Shown here piece after piece: positions 33,501-40,375 of a stretch of 44,039 bases of DNA. Location of the stretch: the NCBI GenBank assembly GCA_032718475.1, contig JAUCBJ010001373.1:1-44039 (forward strand). Direction: 5' to 3'. Made by a program: the position numbers and the translations under genes. How positions within the stretch are numbered: position 1 is the stretch's first letter; every line of letters starts with the position of its first letter. The stretch comes from Nemertoderma westbladi (taxonomy: Eukaryota; Xenacoelomorpha; Nemertodermatida; Nemertodermatidae). Under the pieces are notes generated by a model, which saw only the letters and a program-made list of their open reading frames with translations, ran no database searches and was not told the DNA's origin.

Positions 33501-33921
33501 CCCGGACTTACATGGCTGTATCCCGGACACCCGGTTCACGAGCGTCTCCTAGCGGAGATACAAGGAATCTTCCCCCACTAAAAACGAAATCGGGCACTTC
33601 AGGTGAGTTCAGAGATAAAACGATAGTTACTATTTACATTGTTTTTATGAATGAAAACTTCCCGCAGTGATGATTAAATTATTGTTTGTTACACGAACGA
33701 GCGTAAATGTGTGAGTTCAAGTAAAGATACGAGTATAATATAAATGCTGTGTGTTGTAATACTTCTTATGTTGACTTACATAAATTTGTGTATAATTATT
33801 ATTTTTCTAATCCTAATTGTATACTAATTGTCCCCCATTAATTAATATTGCAGATGGAAGGGTTCGCAAGGAGAAATTGTACAGAGAAGACATCCCATCT
33901 CAAAGAATCGCAATATCTTAA
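12599..33921 (+). CDS. Large multi-exon coiled-coil protein gene (21 exons recognised)
   Basis: Exons: 12599-12616, 12784-12957, 13048-13119, 13370-13432, 13712-13852, 14349-14447, 14866-15501, 16188-16358, 16488-16607, 18097-19926, 20480-20647, 21181-21379, 22820-22927, 23039-23204, 23607-23700, 23861-24001, 24247-24349, 26360-26576, 29768-29993, 33356-33602, 33854-33921. All joins are AG/GT and phase-consistent, giving 1686 codons to the TAA at 33919-33921. The first exon is 18 bp; an ATG at 12608 could be the start, but upstream exons may be missed. Coiled-coil segments occur in the exons at 12.8, 13.05, 16.2, 16.5, 21.2 and 23.6 kb. The 610-codon exon is Ser/Thr/Asp-rich and probably disordered. 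No signal peptide or membrane segment. I do not recognise the family; a cytoskeletal or ciliary role is only a guess. Introns carry LINE B, SINEs, R1 repeats and three minisatellites. Confidence 0.75.
14131..14297 (+). repeat. R1 interspersed repeat, copy a, ending in a C run
   Basis: It contains the R1 core TTATTGTTTTGGTT...CACTGTAACCTGCTCC and CGAAATATTAATTCGCC, and ends in a run of about 20 C (14278-14297). It lies in the intron before the 14349 exon. Confidence 0.75.
14866..15501 (+). CDS. Exon 7 of the coiled-coil gene (212 codons, disordered)
   Basis: The acceptor is AAAGTAG ending at 14865 and the donor is GTAGGT at 15502; both boundaries are phase 0. The product is polar and low in hydrophobic order, with loose repeats of the form K-x-x-S-(F/L)-(A/V). 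If the donor is skipped, the frame stays open to 15651 and adds a tail rich in Pro read from the C tract that follows. Confidence 0.7.
15538..15630 (+). repeat. C-rich low-complexity tract just after a splice donor
   Basis: Runs of C broken only by short A or T interruptions begin about 36 bases past the donor at 15502. On the opposite strand this is G-rich and could form quadruplexes. Confidence 0.85.
16488..16607 (+). CDS. Exon 9 of the coiled-coil gene, whose 3' end is tandemly multiplied
   Basis: Forty codons of coiled coil start after TTTCAG (16487) and end at ...EQEKL before the donor GTAGGT at 16608. The last 42 bases of the exon plus 18 bases of intron form the first unit of a 60-bp array, so eight equivalent donors follow each other. 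Since 60 is a multiple of three and no unit has a stop, using a later donor adds 20 residues per unit. Confidence 0.8.
16566..17069 (+). repeat. 60-bp minisatellite containing exon end and splice donor
   Basis: Eight full units start at 16566 and every 60 bp to 16986; a ninth at 17046 is cut after 24 bases. Units are almost identical: I see one change in unit 5 (16860) and one in unit 7 (about 16953). Each unit encodes 20 residues beginning MLQLDQFITEQEKL and holds CTG|GTAGGT, the exon's donor. If read through, the frame runs to a TGA at 17121-17123. Confidence 0.95.
17313..17412 (+). repeat. R1-related repeat, copy b
   Basis: It shares TTGACCGCAAGTGAAAT and TTATTGTTTTGGTTA...CCCTTAATGTTT with the copy at 40268-40375, a subgroup of R1. 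It lacks the C run. Confidence 0.6.
17822..17880 (+). repeat. Diverged relic of the 60-bp minisatellite unit
   Basis: TTGCTACAATTGGAT and GAAAAACTGGTAGATTAACG align in order with the unit at 16566, with several substitutions and small gaps. It lies about 750 bp beyond the array in the same intron. Confidence 0.65.
18097..19926 (+). CDS. Exon 10 of the coiled-coil gene (610 codons, Ser/Thr/Asp-rich)
   Basis: The acceptor is ACGGTAG ending at 18096. The donor GTGTTT at 19927 is weak, but the phase 0 join to the next exon (HGTGDYL...) is good. The first about 50 residues (PDEFKSDLREAAASMDP, then RVAIRRSL) look like a short folded helical piece. The rest is polar and acidic toward its end (SDAEEDG, KEDEVSP) and looks disordered. 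No known domain is visible. If intron 10 were retained, the protein would end at 19968. Confidence 0.75.
20935..21030 (+). repeat. R1 repeat, copy c (partial)
   Basis: It has AAAATAAAACTGTAACTC, then TTTTGGTTAGAATAACGTGCC and ACTGCTCCTCTCCC, in R1 order. No C run is seen. Confidence 0.6.
21648..22430 (+). repeat. 22-bp minisatellite, about 35 units, in intron 12
   Basis: The unit begins ATGGATACCCCC and ends CACCACCACCC. Units are almost identical, with a few substitutions near the right end (about 22035, 22269, 22284 and 22311). Because 22 is not a multiple of three, all frames on both strands stay open for over 200 codons (Pro/His/Thr one way, Gly/Trp/Val the other). These are not real genes. 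The right end joins directly to a LINE B fragment. Confidence 0.95.
22431..22790 (+). mobile_element. LINE B copy 2: 3' fragment
   Basis: It is similar to the last about 330 bases of LINE B copy 1 (HISNQTLHN, LERNRLRYAGHSFRR, TFLRRILKDTGLEDADDLAN) with frameshifts, and ends with AATGCAGCATGCCGATC and a short (TAG)n-like tail. It lies between the 22-bp array and exon 13. Confidence 0.85.
23236..23260 (+). repeat. Poly-C tract in intron 14
   Basis: A run of about 18 C followed by TCCCCCTC lies 32 bases downstream of the donor at 23205. Confidence 0.85.
23400..23480 (+). mobile_element. tRNA-derived SINE-like fragment
   Basis: It has an A-box-like GTGGCGAAGTTGGTTATGC and a B-box-like GAGTTCAATCCC about 30 bases apart, followed by a T-rich stretch. 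It is probably the tRNA head of a SINE; I see no second copy of this type in the window. Confidence 0.5.
24406..25830 (+). mobile_element. LINE B copy 3: 5'-truncated, frame broken
   Basis: It matches LINE B copy 1 from about 4216 onward. The frame is open from 24531 to 24962 and then shifts at the catalytic block (CTAGACTTATTGCTG instead of CTAGACTTTGCTG), with more indels near 25045 and 25590. A second, partial LINE B tail follows (GTCAAGCCGG...AATGCAGCA), ending in a TAGA repeat near 25825. It sits in intron 17 of the coiled-coil gene. Confidence 0.85.
25925..26135 (-). mobile_element. tRNA-derived SINE, minus-strand copy
   Basis: Read on the minus strand it starts CCATGGTTCCACCTTGGTG and holds a perfect B box GTGGGTTCGATCCTC, then GGCAGTTTTCGTTTCGGCAC and AGGGCGCAT. 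The copy at 42119-42310 has the same order of blocks on the plus strand. Confidence 0.7.
26870..29294 (+). mobile_element. LINE B copy 4: complete 5' end, internal deletion
   Basis: An 11-bp duplication TACTTGAGGCC flanks it. This copy keeps the 5' end (starting TGCACCTGGCAGC), a leader-like N-terminal frame (26982-27419) and APE-endonuclease pieces: VGVQEHRM, then GDFNAS and SSDHRLIVAK. Single-base shifts break it near 27410 and 27825. Near 28345 the sequence jumps from the end of the endonuclease region to the middle of the RT (YYVLRMSLDHH), deleting motif A and QGD, so it cannot make active RT. The FADD block and C-terminus follow, with one frame change near 28730, then (TAG)n at about 29268-29290. 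Confidence 0.85.
29411..29460 (+). ncRNA. Candidate type I hammerhead ribozyme
   Basis: The catalytic core is complete: CTGATGA at 29420-29426, stem II GGCC/GGCC (29427-29430 and 29436-29439) with loop TGTTA, then GAAA at 29440-29443. Stem III is short: A29443-T29450 and C29444-G29449 around GTAC, a palindrome that could also pair in trans. Predicted cleavage is after GTA at 29451. Stem I pairs TTAGCGCTA (29411-29419) with TATCGCTGG (29452-29460), with one C-T mismatch and two G-T pairs at the outer end. Stem I overlaps the ends of an A-box-like (GGCTGAGCTGGTTAGCGC) and a B-box-like (GGTTCAACCCC) sequence. Self-cleavage is inferred. Confidence 0.72.
30045..30541 (+). repeat. 12-bp G-rich minisatellite, about 41 units
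   Basis: The unit is GGGGGGAGACAA; most copies are identical, with a few variants (GTGGAGAC, AATGGGGG, GAAAC). It lies about 50 bases past the donor at 29994 in intron 19. Read through from exon 19 it encodes a long KGGD repeat that stays open to about 30581. It is directly followed by an R1 repeat in minus orientation. Confidence 0.95.
30542..30790 (-). repeat. R1 repeat, copy d, G run fused to the 12-bp array
   Basis: It starts with GGGGGGGGGAACTTGTGCAA, matching the G-run end of the copy at 39436, followed by AATTAATATTTCCTC, GGAGCAGGTTACAGTGGCAC and GAGAGGGATGAATTTTGAT. It is complete in R1 order. Confidence 0.75.
30948..32549 (-). mobile_element. LINE B copy 5: degenerate, minus strand
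   Basis: The (TAG)n tail is at 30948-30957 and the coding part runs leftward from about 32500. Best preserved is 32400-32038: SESVLTDIPIGDISFGEIKTA, then NRASGVDGVPPEVFKIPE. The middle and 3' parts have many indels and stops. Its 5' end meets the fold-back element at 32549. It lies in intron 19. Confidence 0.82.
32550..33300. mobile_element. 751-bp fold-back element with 14-bp direct repeats
   Basis: TAGACCTCAGTATG flanks it at 32536-32549 and 33301-33314. The arms (about 32600-32952 and 33039-33300) are inverted copies, e.g. TATTAACTTTAAGGT against ACCTTAAAGTTAATA. The left arm has an internal direct duplication with period about 92 bp (ATCAGGACATTAAGCCC at 32658 and 32750). A unique 50-bp piece lies outside the left arm and an AT-rich spacer between the arms. 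Both arms carry a telomere-like TTAGGGTTAGGG/CCTAACCC-type stretch. It encodes nothing visible. Confidence 0.82.
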
Positions 33922-33994
33922 TAATTAACCTTGCTTTATTATTGATGCTAAAATTTAAAAAAAACTATTTAATACTGATTATATTTATTTTATC

Positions 33995-34061
33995 AATAAA
34001 TAATATGATTATAGTCTATATGTAATGTAGTTAACTATTATGTCAAATGTTTGTAAATAAA
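33995..34061 (+). terminator. Poly(A) signals of the coiled-coil gene
   Basis: AATAAA occurs at 33995-34000 and 34056-34061, 74 and 135 bases past the stop at 33921. Minus-strand AATAAA (TTTATT on plus, about 33935 and 33983) would serve the converging crystallin-like gene, so the two 3' UTRs probably overlap. Confidence 0.5.
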
Positions 34062-34148
34062 CTATATATGTATATACTGCTTGTGAATTATAATTAAATA
34101 CATAAATATTTCAGTTTATACTTGTTTTTGAAGCTGCCCGGTGTCTTT

Positions 34149-35267
34149 CTATTCCCAAGTAAAGTCTGGCCAATTCTTGGGATGTATCGTAATATATAAA
34201 GGTTCGTCGGATTTAACTTCAGAGTATTTTTTACTTATATCTCGGACTTCCTCACCGATTTCGTAAGTTATTTCCCGGTAGTACAACACCCAGACCCCGC
34301 AGATGATTTTAATCGATCGCGCGAAAGAGGTAACGGGTCCATTCGATTCGATGTTCACCCCCGTGAAGTTTGTTCCCAAATAGAGAGCTACCTTCGGGTA
34401 CAGACACCAAACGTCGGATGGCGTCCTAATTTGGCTACGTTCGAAGGAGCTTATTGAGTTTACGAAGACGTTGTCGTGATAACGTCTGTAACTCTCGGTT
34501 TTTGTACTCAGTTTCCAATAGTAACCGGGATACAAAGTCATATTGAACCCGGTAAACTTTGGGCCTGTCCAGATTCTCCACTGACCTCCTGTAACAATAA
34601 CACTATCAACGTTATTGTTGTAGACTTCATCAAGATTAGCAAGTGAGTCATTGGTGACATCATACGCTATTTCTGTCTGTCTATTATTAATAAAAGCTAG
34701 CCCGTTGCTAGGTAGCGCAGCTATCAAATCAACCTCTGTTACAACGCCATCATCATCCAAACGATTCAATTGGTCGGGCTTTAATATAAGGTAATTATCA
34801 CCTTGGTATTTAACCAACCATATCCCGCAATGTACCTTTATTGATTTATATTGACCTTCTGTTAAACACCTGGAATAAACTATTGGTTCTTTGATTAATT
34901 CTTCTATCCCGGTGTTGTTCGAATCTGAATAAAGTGATAAAATCGGTGGACCACATTCAGTCTCAAACAATTTGGCTTTATTTCGTCCGCTATTTTTACA
35001 ATCAGCTATCCGAGATTTGTTTGTGACAGTCGTCAATAAAATTAGCCATATAAATATAACCGAAATTGAAACTAAACCACCCAGTAAAATCATCGAGTTA
35101 AATTCTCTGAGTTTCTTTAAAAACGTGAAGAAATATGATTTAAATGAATTAGACCACGTTGTTTGATTACTTAGCTGGTCCTCAATTCCATCAAATCCTT
35201 CAGATTCCCAACCATCTTCTGTTACTAGTTCTTCCACATCATCCATCGTTCGATATTTTACTGACAC
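34149..35267 (-). CDS. Membrane-anchored beta/gamma-crystallin-like protein
   Basis: The gene encodes a single-exon protein of 372 aa. Residues 1-55 are acidic, then KK-rich; residues 59-82 (MILLGGLVSISVIFIWLILL) are one membrane helix; the rest is probably outside the cell or in the lumen (type II). It has crystallin-type Greek-key patterns: PPILSLYSDSNNTG (107-120) with GIWLVKYQGDNYLIL (148-162), GGQWRIWTGPKFTGFNMTLY (227-246), PKVALYLGTNFTGVN (291-305), and GVWVLYYREITYEIGEEV (324-341). Several NxT/NxS sites fit glycosylation. This suggests two domains, each made of two motifs. Calcium-binding N/D-N/D-x-x-S/T-S signatures are not obvious. It is tail to tail with the coiled-coil gene, 228 bases apart. 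The role is unknown. Confidence 0.7.
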   Translation of the reverse strand: MSVKYRTMDDVEELVTEDGWESEGFDGIEDQLSNQTTWSNSFKSYFFTFLKKLREFNSMILLGGLVSISVIFIWLILLTTVTNKSRIADCKNSGRNKAKLFETECGPPILSLYSDSNNTGIEELIKEPIVYSRCLTEGQYKSIKVHCGIWLVKYQGDNYLILKPDQLNRLDDDGVVTEVDLIAALPSNGLAFINNRQTEIAYDVTNDSLANLDEVYNNNVDSVIVTGGQWRIWTGPKFTGFNMTLYPGYYWKLSTKTESYRRYHDNVFVNSISSFERSQIRTPSDVWCLYPKVALYLGTNFTGVNIESNGPVTSFARSIKIICGVWVLYYREITYEIGEEVRDISKKYSEVKSDEPLYITIHPKNWPDFTWE

Positions 35268-35669
35268 CTGACTAAATGTTTACTTTCTTGATTCGAGACT
35301 TTTTAATAAAACAGTACACTGTAGGTCTATTGGAAACATTATGTTAATAAATCTGTTTAGTAAGCCTATTTGTTAATTTAAAATATTAAGTTGGATAGTC
35401 AGATTGAATATAGGCAGAAAATACGACTCACTACTGTATTGTGAAGTTGTTTCATCACTACTATTATTATAACTATATTATTTACTAACGTGGTTAATCG
35501 TAAATATATTTGGCAAATATAAGATCAAACCCAGGAATTCATATACGGATTAATTTATGAATATAATTTTCTTATCTTCTTCTATTATTATTAGTATATA
35601 TTATTAATGCTGGAATTAATGACCCACATTCTGTGGGCTAACAGTTAGTAGCCTACTGCCTAAGTACGA

Positions 35670-35895
35670 AGGTGGGGAGTGGCACTTTCGACGCAGATCA
35701 TAATTCTTCCCGCTCCAGGGGGAAATCGACGCAAATAACAGCTGATTACTCTCAAGAGTAAAACTATAACTTGTGCTATTGAATTGCGTTTAGTGTTTTG
35801 GTTAGAATGAACTGCCACTCTGTAACCTGCTTCTTTCCCTTCTTATTTGATAGTATAACATGAAACGAAATATTAATTTACCGATATGAAATTTA
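35670..35895 (+). repeat. R1 repeat, copy e
   Basis: It has GCAAATAACAGCTGATTACT, GTTTTGGTTAGAATGAA, CTGTAACCTGCTTCTTTCCC and CGAAATATTAATTTACCG in R1 order. It faces copy f, which lies about 50 bp away. Confidence 0.7.
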
Positions 35896-35942
35896 TTTAA
35901 ATAATTTACGCAATTAATTTCAGTACTACTATATAACTACGA

Positions 35943-36140
35943 GACAGGGGGTGGGACTGGACGCAAAATCCGCCTTGGCGAATTAATATCCCGCCTGCCT
36001 CAATGTTAAATTCTCAATTTAGGGGAAGGAGCAGGTTAAAAGTGGCACGTTATTTTAACCAAAACAATAAACTAAACACCATAGAACAGGTTACAGTTTT
36101 ATTTTTGAGAGTTATCAGCTGTTATTTGCGTCATAATTTA
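35943..36140 (-). repeat. R1 repeat, copy f
   Basis: It starts GAGACAGGGGGTGGGACTGG, then CGAATTAATATCCCGCC, GGAGCAGGTTAAAAGTGG and ATCAGCTGTTATTTGCGTC. With copy e it forms an imperfect inverted repeat of about 200-bp arms. Confidence 0.7.
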
Positions 36141-36699
36141 TGACATAATAATATGATATAATAAATTATGACGTCATGGAGAACTTCTAAAAAAAAAATA
36201 AAAAAAAATAAATTAATTGACAAAGATCAGCCACCGTAGAAATCAACAACCGTTTTGTAAGGGACAACAATTTTTACCAATTTTTACCAAACAATTTATT
36301 TTAACAATTTAATTAACACGAATAACCAAATACAAACAAAAATATCCAACCATGACCTACTATAGATACGACCTGCCAAGCTGCTGCAAAGCCCCTAAAT
36401 TTAGTGGGCCAGTTATTTTCTCTTAGATAGAACCCCTGAAACAACATGTCTAGCTCGTCTAAAGTACTTGTCCCTAACTAAAATTATGTCCTCTTTCAGA
36501 TGAGACAAATAAAAAATTAATAGCTCCAGTAGTTTTCGAGATATGAGAAGTTCCTGGCACCCATACCATATCAACACTTTTCTCTACTTGATCATTCATT
36601 CACGGTACCGCTGTACCATGAAATACTGTATATAAATATTACCGGTACTGCATTTCTACATTAAGCCTACCGCATTACCGAAACCTACTTTTTATCATC

Positions 36700-37842
36700 A
36701 TGGCTGATAAATTCGCGAGTTTGCCCGGCATCGATAATTCCGGTCGGAATATTTTCGAATCGACGAGTTTTCTTCCAGAGGACGACCAAAACCTTTTCTC
36801 AAACAACTGTACAGAGTCGGTCACAGACACAAACGTAGAGATATCCGGGGTTACATTCGACGCCGCGTTTCGGAAGTTCAAAACAAAATCCGTGGACAGC
36901 GGTTCTAACGGCGGAGGAATTAAACCAACGGAGGGGGAATCTTTAGAGGAAAGTTTACGGAAAGTGGAGACGACAGAGGCGCGATGTCGTCGGTTGCAGG
37001 AGGAGGTTGATGGACTTGTTAAAGAGATCGAGAGCAGTTCGGATAAATCGGTGGATACCGGAAACATGTTGAACACCATGATGAGTATTAAATCGGTGTT
37101 AAACGCGGCTAGTCTGCGGGCCACTAACGATGTAAACAACGACGTCTCGTTGCTGTCCCATCTGGAGAACGCGAAGTTGGGTCCGACAACAGTCCCGGAC
37201 TCTGGGACGACCGCGGAAGCTGCTCCGGTTGCTACAGCGACCGGGGACGCCGATTGTATTACCTACTCTATCCGGTACCGACCAGAGGCGGCTAAATTAG
37301 TCGCGGCGTCGAGGATTAAACGACTGGAGGATGATTTGGGCGCGTTGGAGCGGTGCGTGGGTACGTCGGGATCAGCTCTGGGTACGTCCGGCCCTCCGGG
37401 AACCGACCTCCGCTCGGTCGCAACGGATTTACTCTCGCGTCTCGCGCTCCTCGACCCCTCCCAGTTGGACCTCGTGGAGGGCCGCCTCTCCGGGTTGGTT
37501 GCGGCGTTGGCGGCGCGCGATAAGCCGCGCGGCAAGGCGTCGGAGGGGGGCGGATCCGCGACCGTGGACCGGCTGCACGCCGAGGTGCAGGCCGCCGCGC
37601 CCGGGGTCCAACAGCTGCCCCTGTTGGTGCAGCGTTTGGTCGCGTTGGAACCGGTCCACTCGGACGCGGTCCGTTTGAGCCAATCCCTGACTCATCTCGA
37701 CACCGTACAGCAACAGATAACCGGCTCGCTCAAATCCCAGGGTCAGCTGATGAGTCAGTTGGAGAAAACCATGGAAACCAATGTAGCGGCTATCGGTAAA
37801 AATATAGAGCAGTTGGAACGCCGACTAGCGGATATAAGTTGA
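36700..37842 (+). CDS. DCTN2: Dynactin subunit 2 (dynamitin, p50), single exon
   Basis: The protein is 380 aa, close to the about 400 aa of animal dynamitins. The N-terminus has the conserved LPGIDNSG...E...LPEDDQ segment. Next come AAFRKFKTKSVD, a heptad-rich part around residues 88-115, ITYSIRYRPEAAKL (family Y-x-RPE), LEDDLGALE, SQLDLVEGRLSGLVA, LPLLVQRLVALEPVHSDA and a C-terminal LTHLDTVQQQI...coiled coil. Dynamitin forms part of the dynactin shoulder, linking the p150 arm to the Arp1 filament so that dynein can move cargo on microtubules. The ATG at 36700 starts the conserved N-terminus. Codons from about 37300 to 37680 are unusually GC-rich for this window. The absence of introns next to an intron-rich gene may mean a retrogene. 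Confidence 0.9.
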   Translation: MADKFASLPGIDNSGRNIFESTSFLPEDDQNLFSNNCTESVTDTNVEISGVTFDAAFRKFKTKSVDSGSNGGGIKPTEGESLEESLRKVETTEARCRRLQEEVDGLVKEIESSSDKSVDTGNMLNTMMSIKSVLNAASLRATNDVNNDVSLLSHLENAKLGPTTVPDSGTTAEAAPVATATGDADCITYSIRYRPEAAKLVAASRIKRLEDDLGALERCVGTSGSALGTSGPPGTDLRSVATDLLSRLALLDPSQLDLVEGRLSGLVAALAARDKPRGKASEGGGSATVDRLHAEVQAAAPGVQQLPLLVQRLVALEPVHSDAVRLSQSLTHLDTVQQQITGSLKSQGQLMSQLEKTMETNVAAIGKNIEQLERRLADIS

Positions 37843-38003
37843 ACCTCCTCCCCCTATATCAGCTGATTATTTTCCTCTTTAGTCTATTAATATCCTGCGG
37901 TTGGCCTACAATTTATTTTTAGGTGAAGCGTTTTTACTTAAAGCAATTAATATATTCTACCAACAATAATTACATATTTATTGGATGTTATTATTTATAA
38001 TTT

Positions 38004-38009
38004 AATAAA
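38004..38009 (+). terminator. Poly(A) signal of DCTN2
   Basis: AATAAA lies 162 bases past the DCTN2 stop in an AT-rich 3' UTR. Confidence 0.5.
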
Positions 38010-38289
38010 CATACAGAAGGTAAATAGAACTGCCAATGTATAATACCGTGTTGGGCGGGTATAAACGATTCCACAGACTCTGCTAGAGGCGTAACGGATA
38101 TTCGGTACGTCGATATGGTATCGGATACCGGGTTGTATAACTAATATAAAATATATACATATATAATATATAATTAATTAAAACGAATGAAAAAAAAACT
38201 AATAGATCAGGAATCTGTGATATGATACACAGCGTCAACGTGTCTATTACATGGGAGATTACCCATCCCTCCCATTAGCGAGATTGAAG

Positions 38290-38481
38290 TTTCTTGGTGG
38301 TGTAACCTGCAACCTGTGGTCTCCCTGGAGAGGAGAGGTTTCTTGGTGGTGTAACCTGCAACCTGTGGTCTCCCTGGAGAGGAGAGGTTTCTTGGTGGTG
38401 TAACCTGCAACCTGTGGTCTCCCTGGAGAGGAGAGGTTTCTTGGTGGTGTAACCTGCAACCTGTGGTCTCCCTGGAGAGGA
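38290..38481 (+). repeat. 49-bp tandem repeat, four units, abutting LINE B
   Basis: Units start at 38290, 38339, 38388 and 38437 (TTTCTTGGTGGTGTAACC...) and end with TCTCCCTGGAGAGGAG. The LINE B fragment that follows starts TCCTCCAGGGAGA, whose CTCCAGGGAGA is the reverse complement of TCTCCCTGGAG in the unit, so the junction itself is a hairpin. Confidence 0.92.
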
Positions 38482-39001
38482 GTCCTCCAGGGAGACACAC
38501 TTGCGCCATTCTTGTTCATTATTGTGGTTGACTATGTTCTACGCATATAATGATGATGGGGTGATGATAACTCCACCTACTGGCTCCAGAAGTCGAGGAA
38601 ATCCTGCCAAGTACCTAACTGATCTAGACTTTGCAGATGACTTAGGAGTACTCTCAGAATCACTAGAGGGAGCCCAACGGCTCCTCAGCTCATTAGAACA
38701 TGCTGCTTCTAGTGTTGGTCTTTTATTAATTCCAAAAAGACCAAAATTTTGACAGTTAACTTTGAAAGTCCTCCAGCAAGTCTCTGATCGGATGAGCATA
38801 AGCTCAAAAGATGGTATGCTTGAGCATGTGGATGACTTCTGTTACCTGGGATCATGGATCCGGAAGTCAGGTGAGGACCTTCGAATACGTAAGGGAAAGG
38901 CATGGGCAGCCTTGAATAGGCTTTCCAGGATTTGGAAGTCACCGAGAATTAATCGAAAACTTAAGGTCCGATTATTTAGAGCAGCGGTAGTTCAAGACCG
39001 T
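38482..39001 (+). mobile_element. LINE B copy 6: internal fragment, both ends cut
   Basis: It matches LINE B from the QGDTLAP block to LFRAAVV, with the FADD block (AGACTTTGCAGATGAC) present, a short deletion after the LINE's YVLR and a one-base deletion near 38730. The 3' quarter is missing; sequence changes to CAAGACCGTCTCG near 38993. Confidence 0.85.
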
Positions 39002-39435
39002 CTCGTCTCCATTGGCTACAATGTGTGAAGGCTATTATGCACCAACCTGTCTATTAGTTGAATAAGTTTAAATGAATATTGAATCTAATTTTATAATTAA
39101 TATTAAGATAATATTTTTACTATTCAATGGATATTATTAAAGCCTTCATGCAATGTTTACCATACGGGGTAGTAACTGCAATTAATATCATAAAATGTAT
39201 GATGAATTTTATCAATATGTGTAAACATGGAATATTCGAGTCTTTAAGGATTTGGACCCAAAGTTAAAAGGACACAATTACGGCATTACATGAAATAGGC
39301 ACTACTCAAAGAGTTAAATAAAGACCCTTGTATATGTATGTAAACCCCCCTCGCTGCGCTCGCTCGGTACATAAACACACACTCGGGTCATAACGTTGAA
39401 AACTCACAATTATTTAGATATAGTTGTTTTAAACA

Positions 39436-39695
39436 GGGGGGGGGGGGGGGGGGAAGCAGGACTCAAATCCCATCTTGGCGAATTAATATCCCGCCTCAAT
39501 GTTAAATTCTCAATGTAGGGAAAGGAGCAGGTTACAGTGGCATGTTATTTTAACCAAAACAATAAACTAAACACAATAGAACAGGTTACAGTTTTATTTT
39601 TGAGAGTAATCAACTGTTATTTGCATCGAATTTCCGCTGGAGAGGGATGAATTTTTATTGCGTCCAGTTTCCCCCCCTATCTGTATTTTTTAGAT
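39436..39695 (-). repeat. R1 repeat, copy g, with G run
   Basis: A run of about 17 G is followed by AAGCAGGACTCAAATCCC, CGAATTAATATCCCGCC, GGAGCAGGTTACAGTGGC, GAGAGGGATGAATTTTTATT and CCAGTTTCCCCCCC. It is the fullest R1 copy, about 260 bp. Confidence 0.75.
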
Positions 39696-40169
39696 ACCAG
39701 TTATATAGTTTCTTATTAATCGTTGTGCAGTATTGTATATTATAATAATATTGGTGGTTGTGGTCCCTCACCAATGTCTCCCATCATTGTTTATATTTCG
39801 CGATACAATAAATTATATAAATCAACTTAATGAATTAATTAATGAGTTTTAGGCTACCCAACCCATTGTTACTCCCCAAACAACTAAAATTAGTTACATT
39901 ATTGCAACAAACGAAACTCTTTTATTATTGCATAAGAATATTTGTGAATGAATATCAATAAATATATAACAATACAGAATTTTGAATAATATAAATTACA
40001 AACACATTATATTAATATATTAAATCATGAATATCATTATTATTTCTTAAAATCATACACAGTAAAGTTCATAATAAATTCACACAATAATTAATTCAAA
40101 TGACAGATAGATGGGAAGGAGAGCAAACACCGGCCGTGATTACAATAAAAACAATTAAACTGTAACTTA

Positions 40170-40375
40170 ATTGCTATTGACTTATTGTTTTGGTAATAAT
40201 AGCTTGCCGCTGTAACCTGCTCCTTTCTCAGTTAGTGGCGCAATTTTAACGAAAGTGAAAAATGTGATCTCCAGCACAAATTGACCGCAAGGGAAATAAT
40301 GTCTAGTTTATTGTTTTGGTTAGACAACTGCTACAACCTGCACCTTTCCCTTAATGTTTTAAATTAAATTTTTTT
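40170..40375 (+). repeat. Two R1-related pieces in tandem (copies h and i)
   Basis: Piece h (about 40170-40235) has TTATTGTTTTGGTAATAAT and CTGTAACCTGCTCC. Piece i (about 40268-40375) has TTGACCGCAAGGGAAAT, TTATTGTTTTGGTTAG and CCCTTAATGTTT, matching copy b at 17313. Confidence 0.6.

Larger units (their letters stand above)
35268..36699. other. Intergenic stretch upstream of two divergent genes
   Basis: It lies between the start of the crystallin-like gene (minus) and dynactin subunit 2 (plus), so promoters of both should be here. It also carries two R1 copies in opposite orientation. No TATA box close to either start is convincing. Confidence 0.5.

Noticed and set aside
38207-38519. Minus-strand frame of repeated LSSPGRPQVAGYTTKKP units
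   Set aside because: Translation of the 49-bp tandem repeat; 49 is not a multiple of three, so all frames look repetitive.
39345-39365. CTCGCTGCGCTCGCTCGG resembling plasmid-origin flank sequence
   Set aside because: The match is short, nothing else of a vector is present, and such GC phrases occur in animal repeats.
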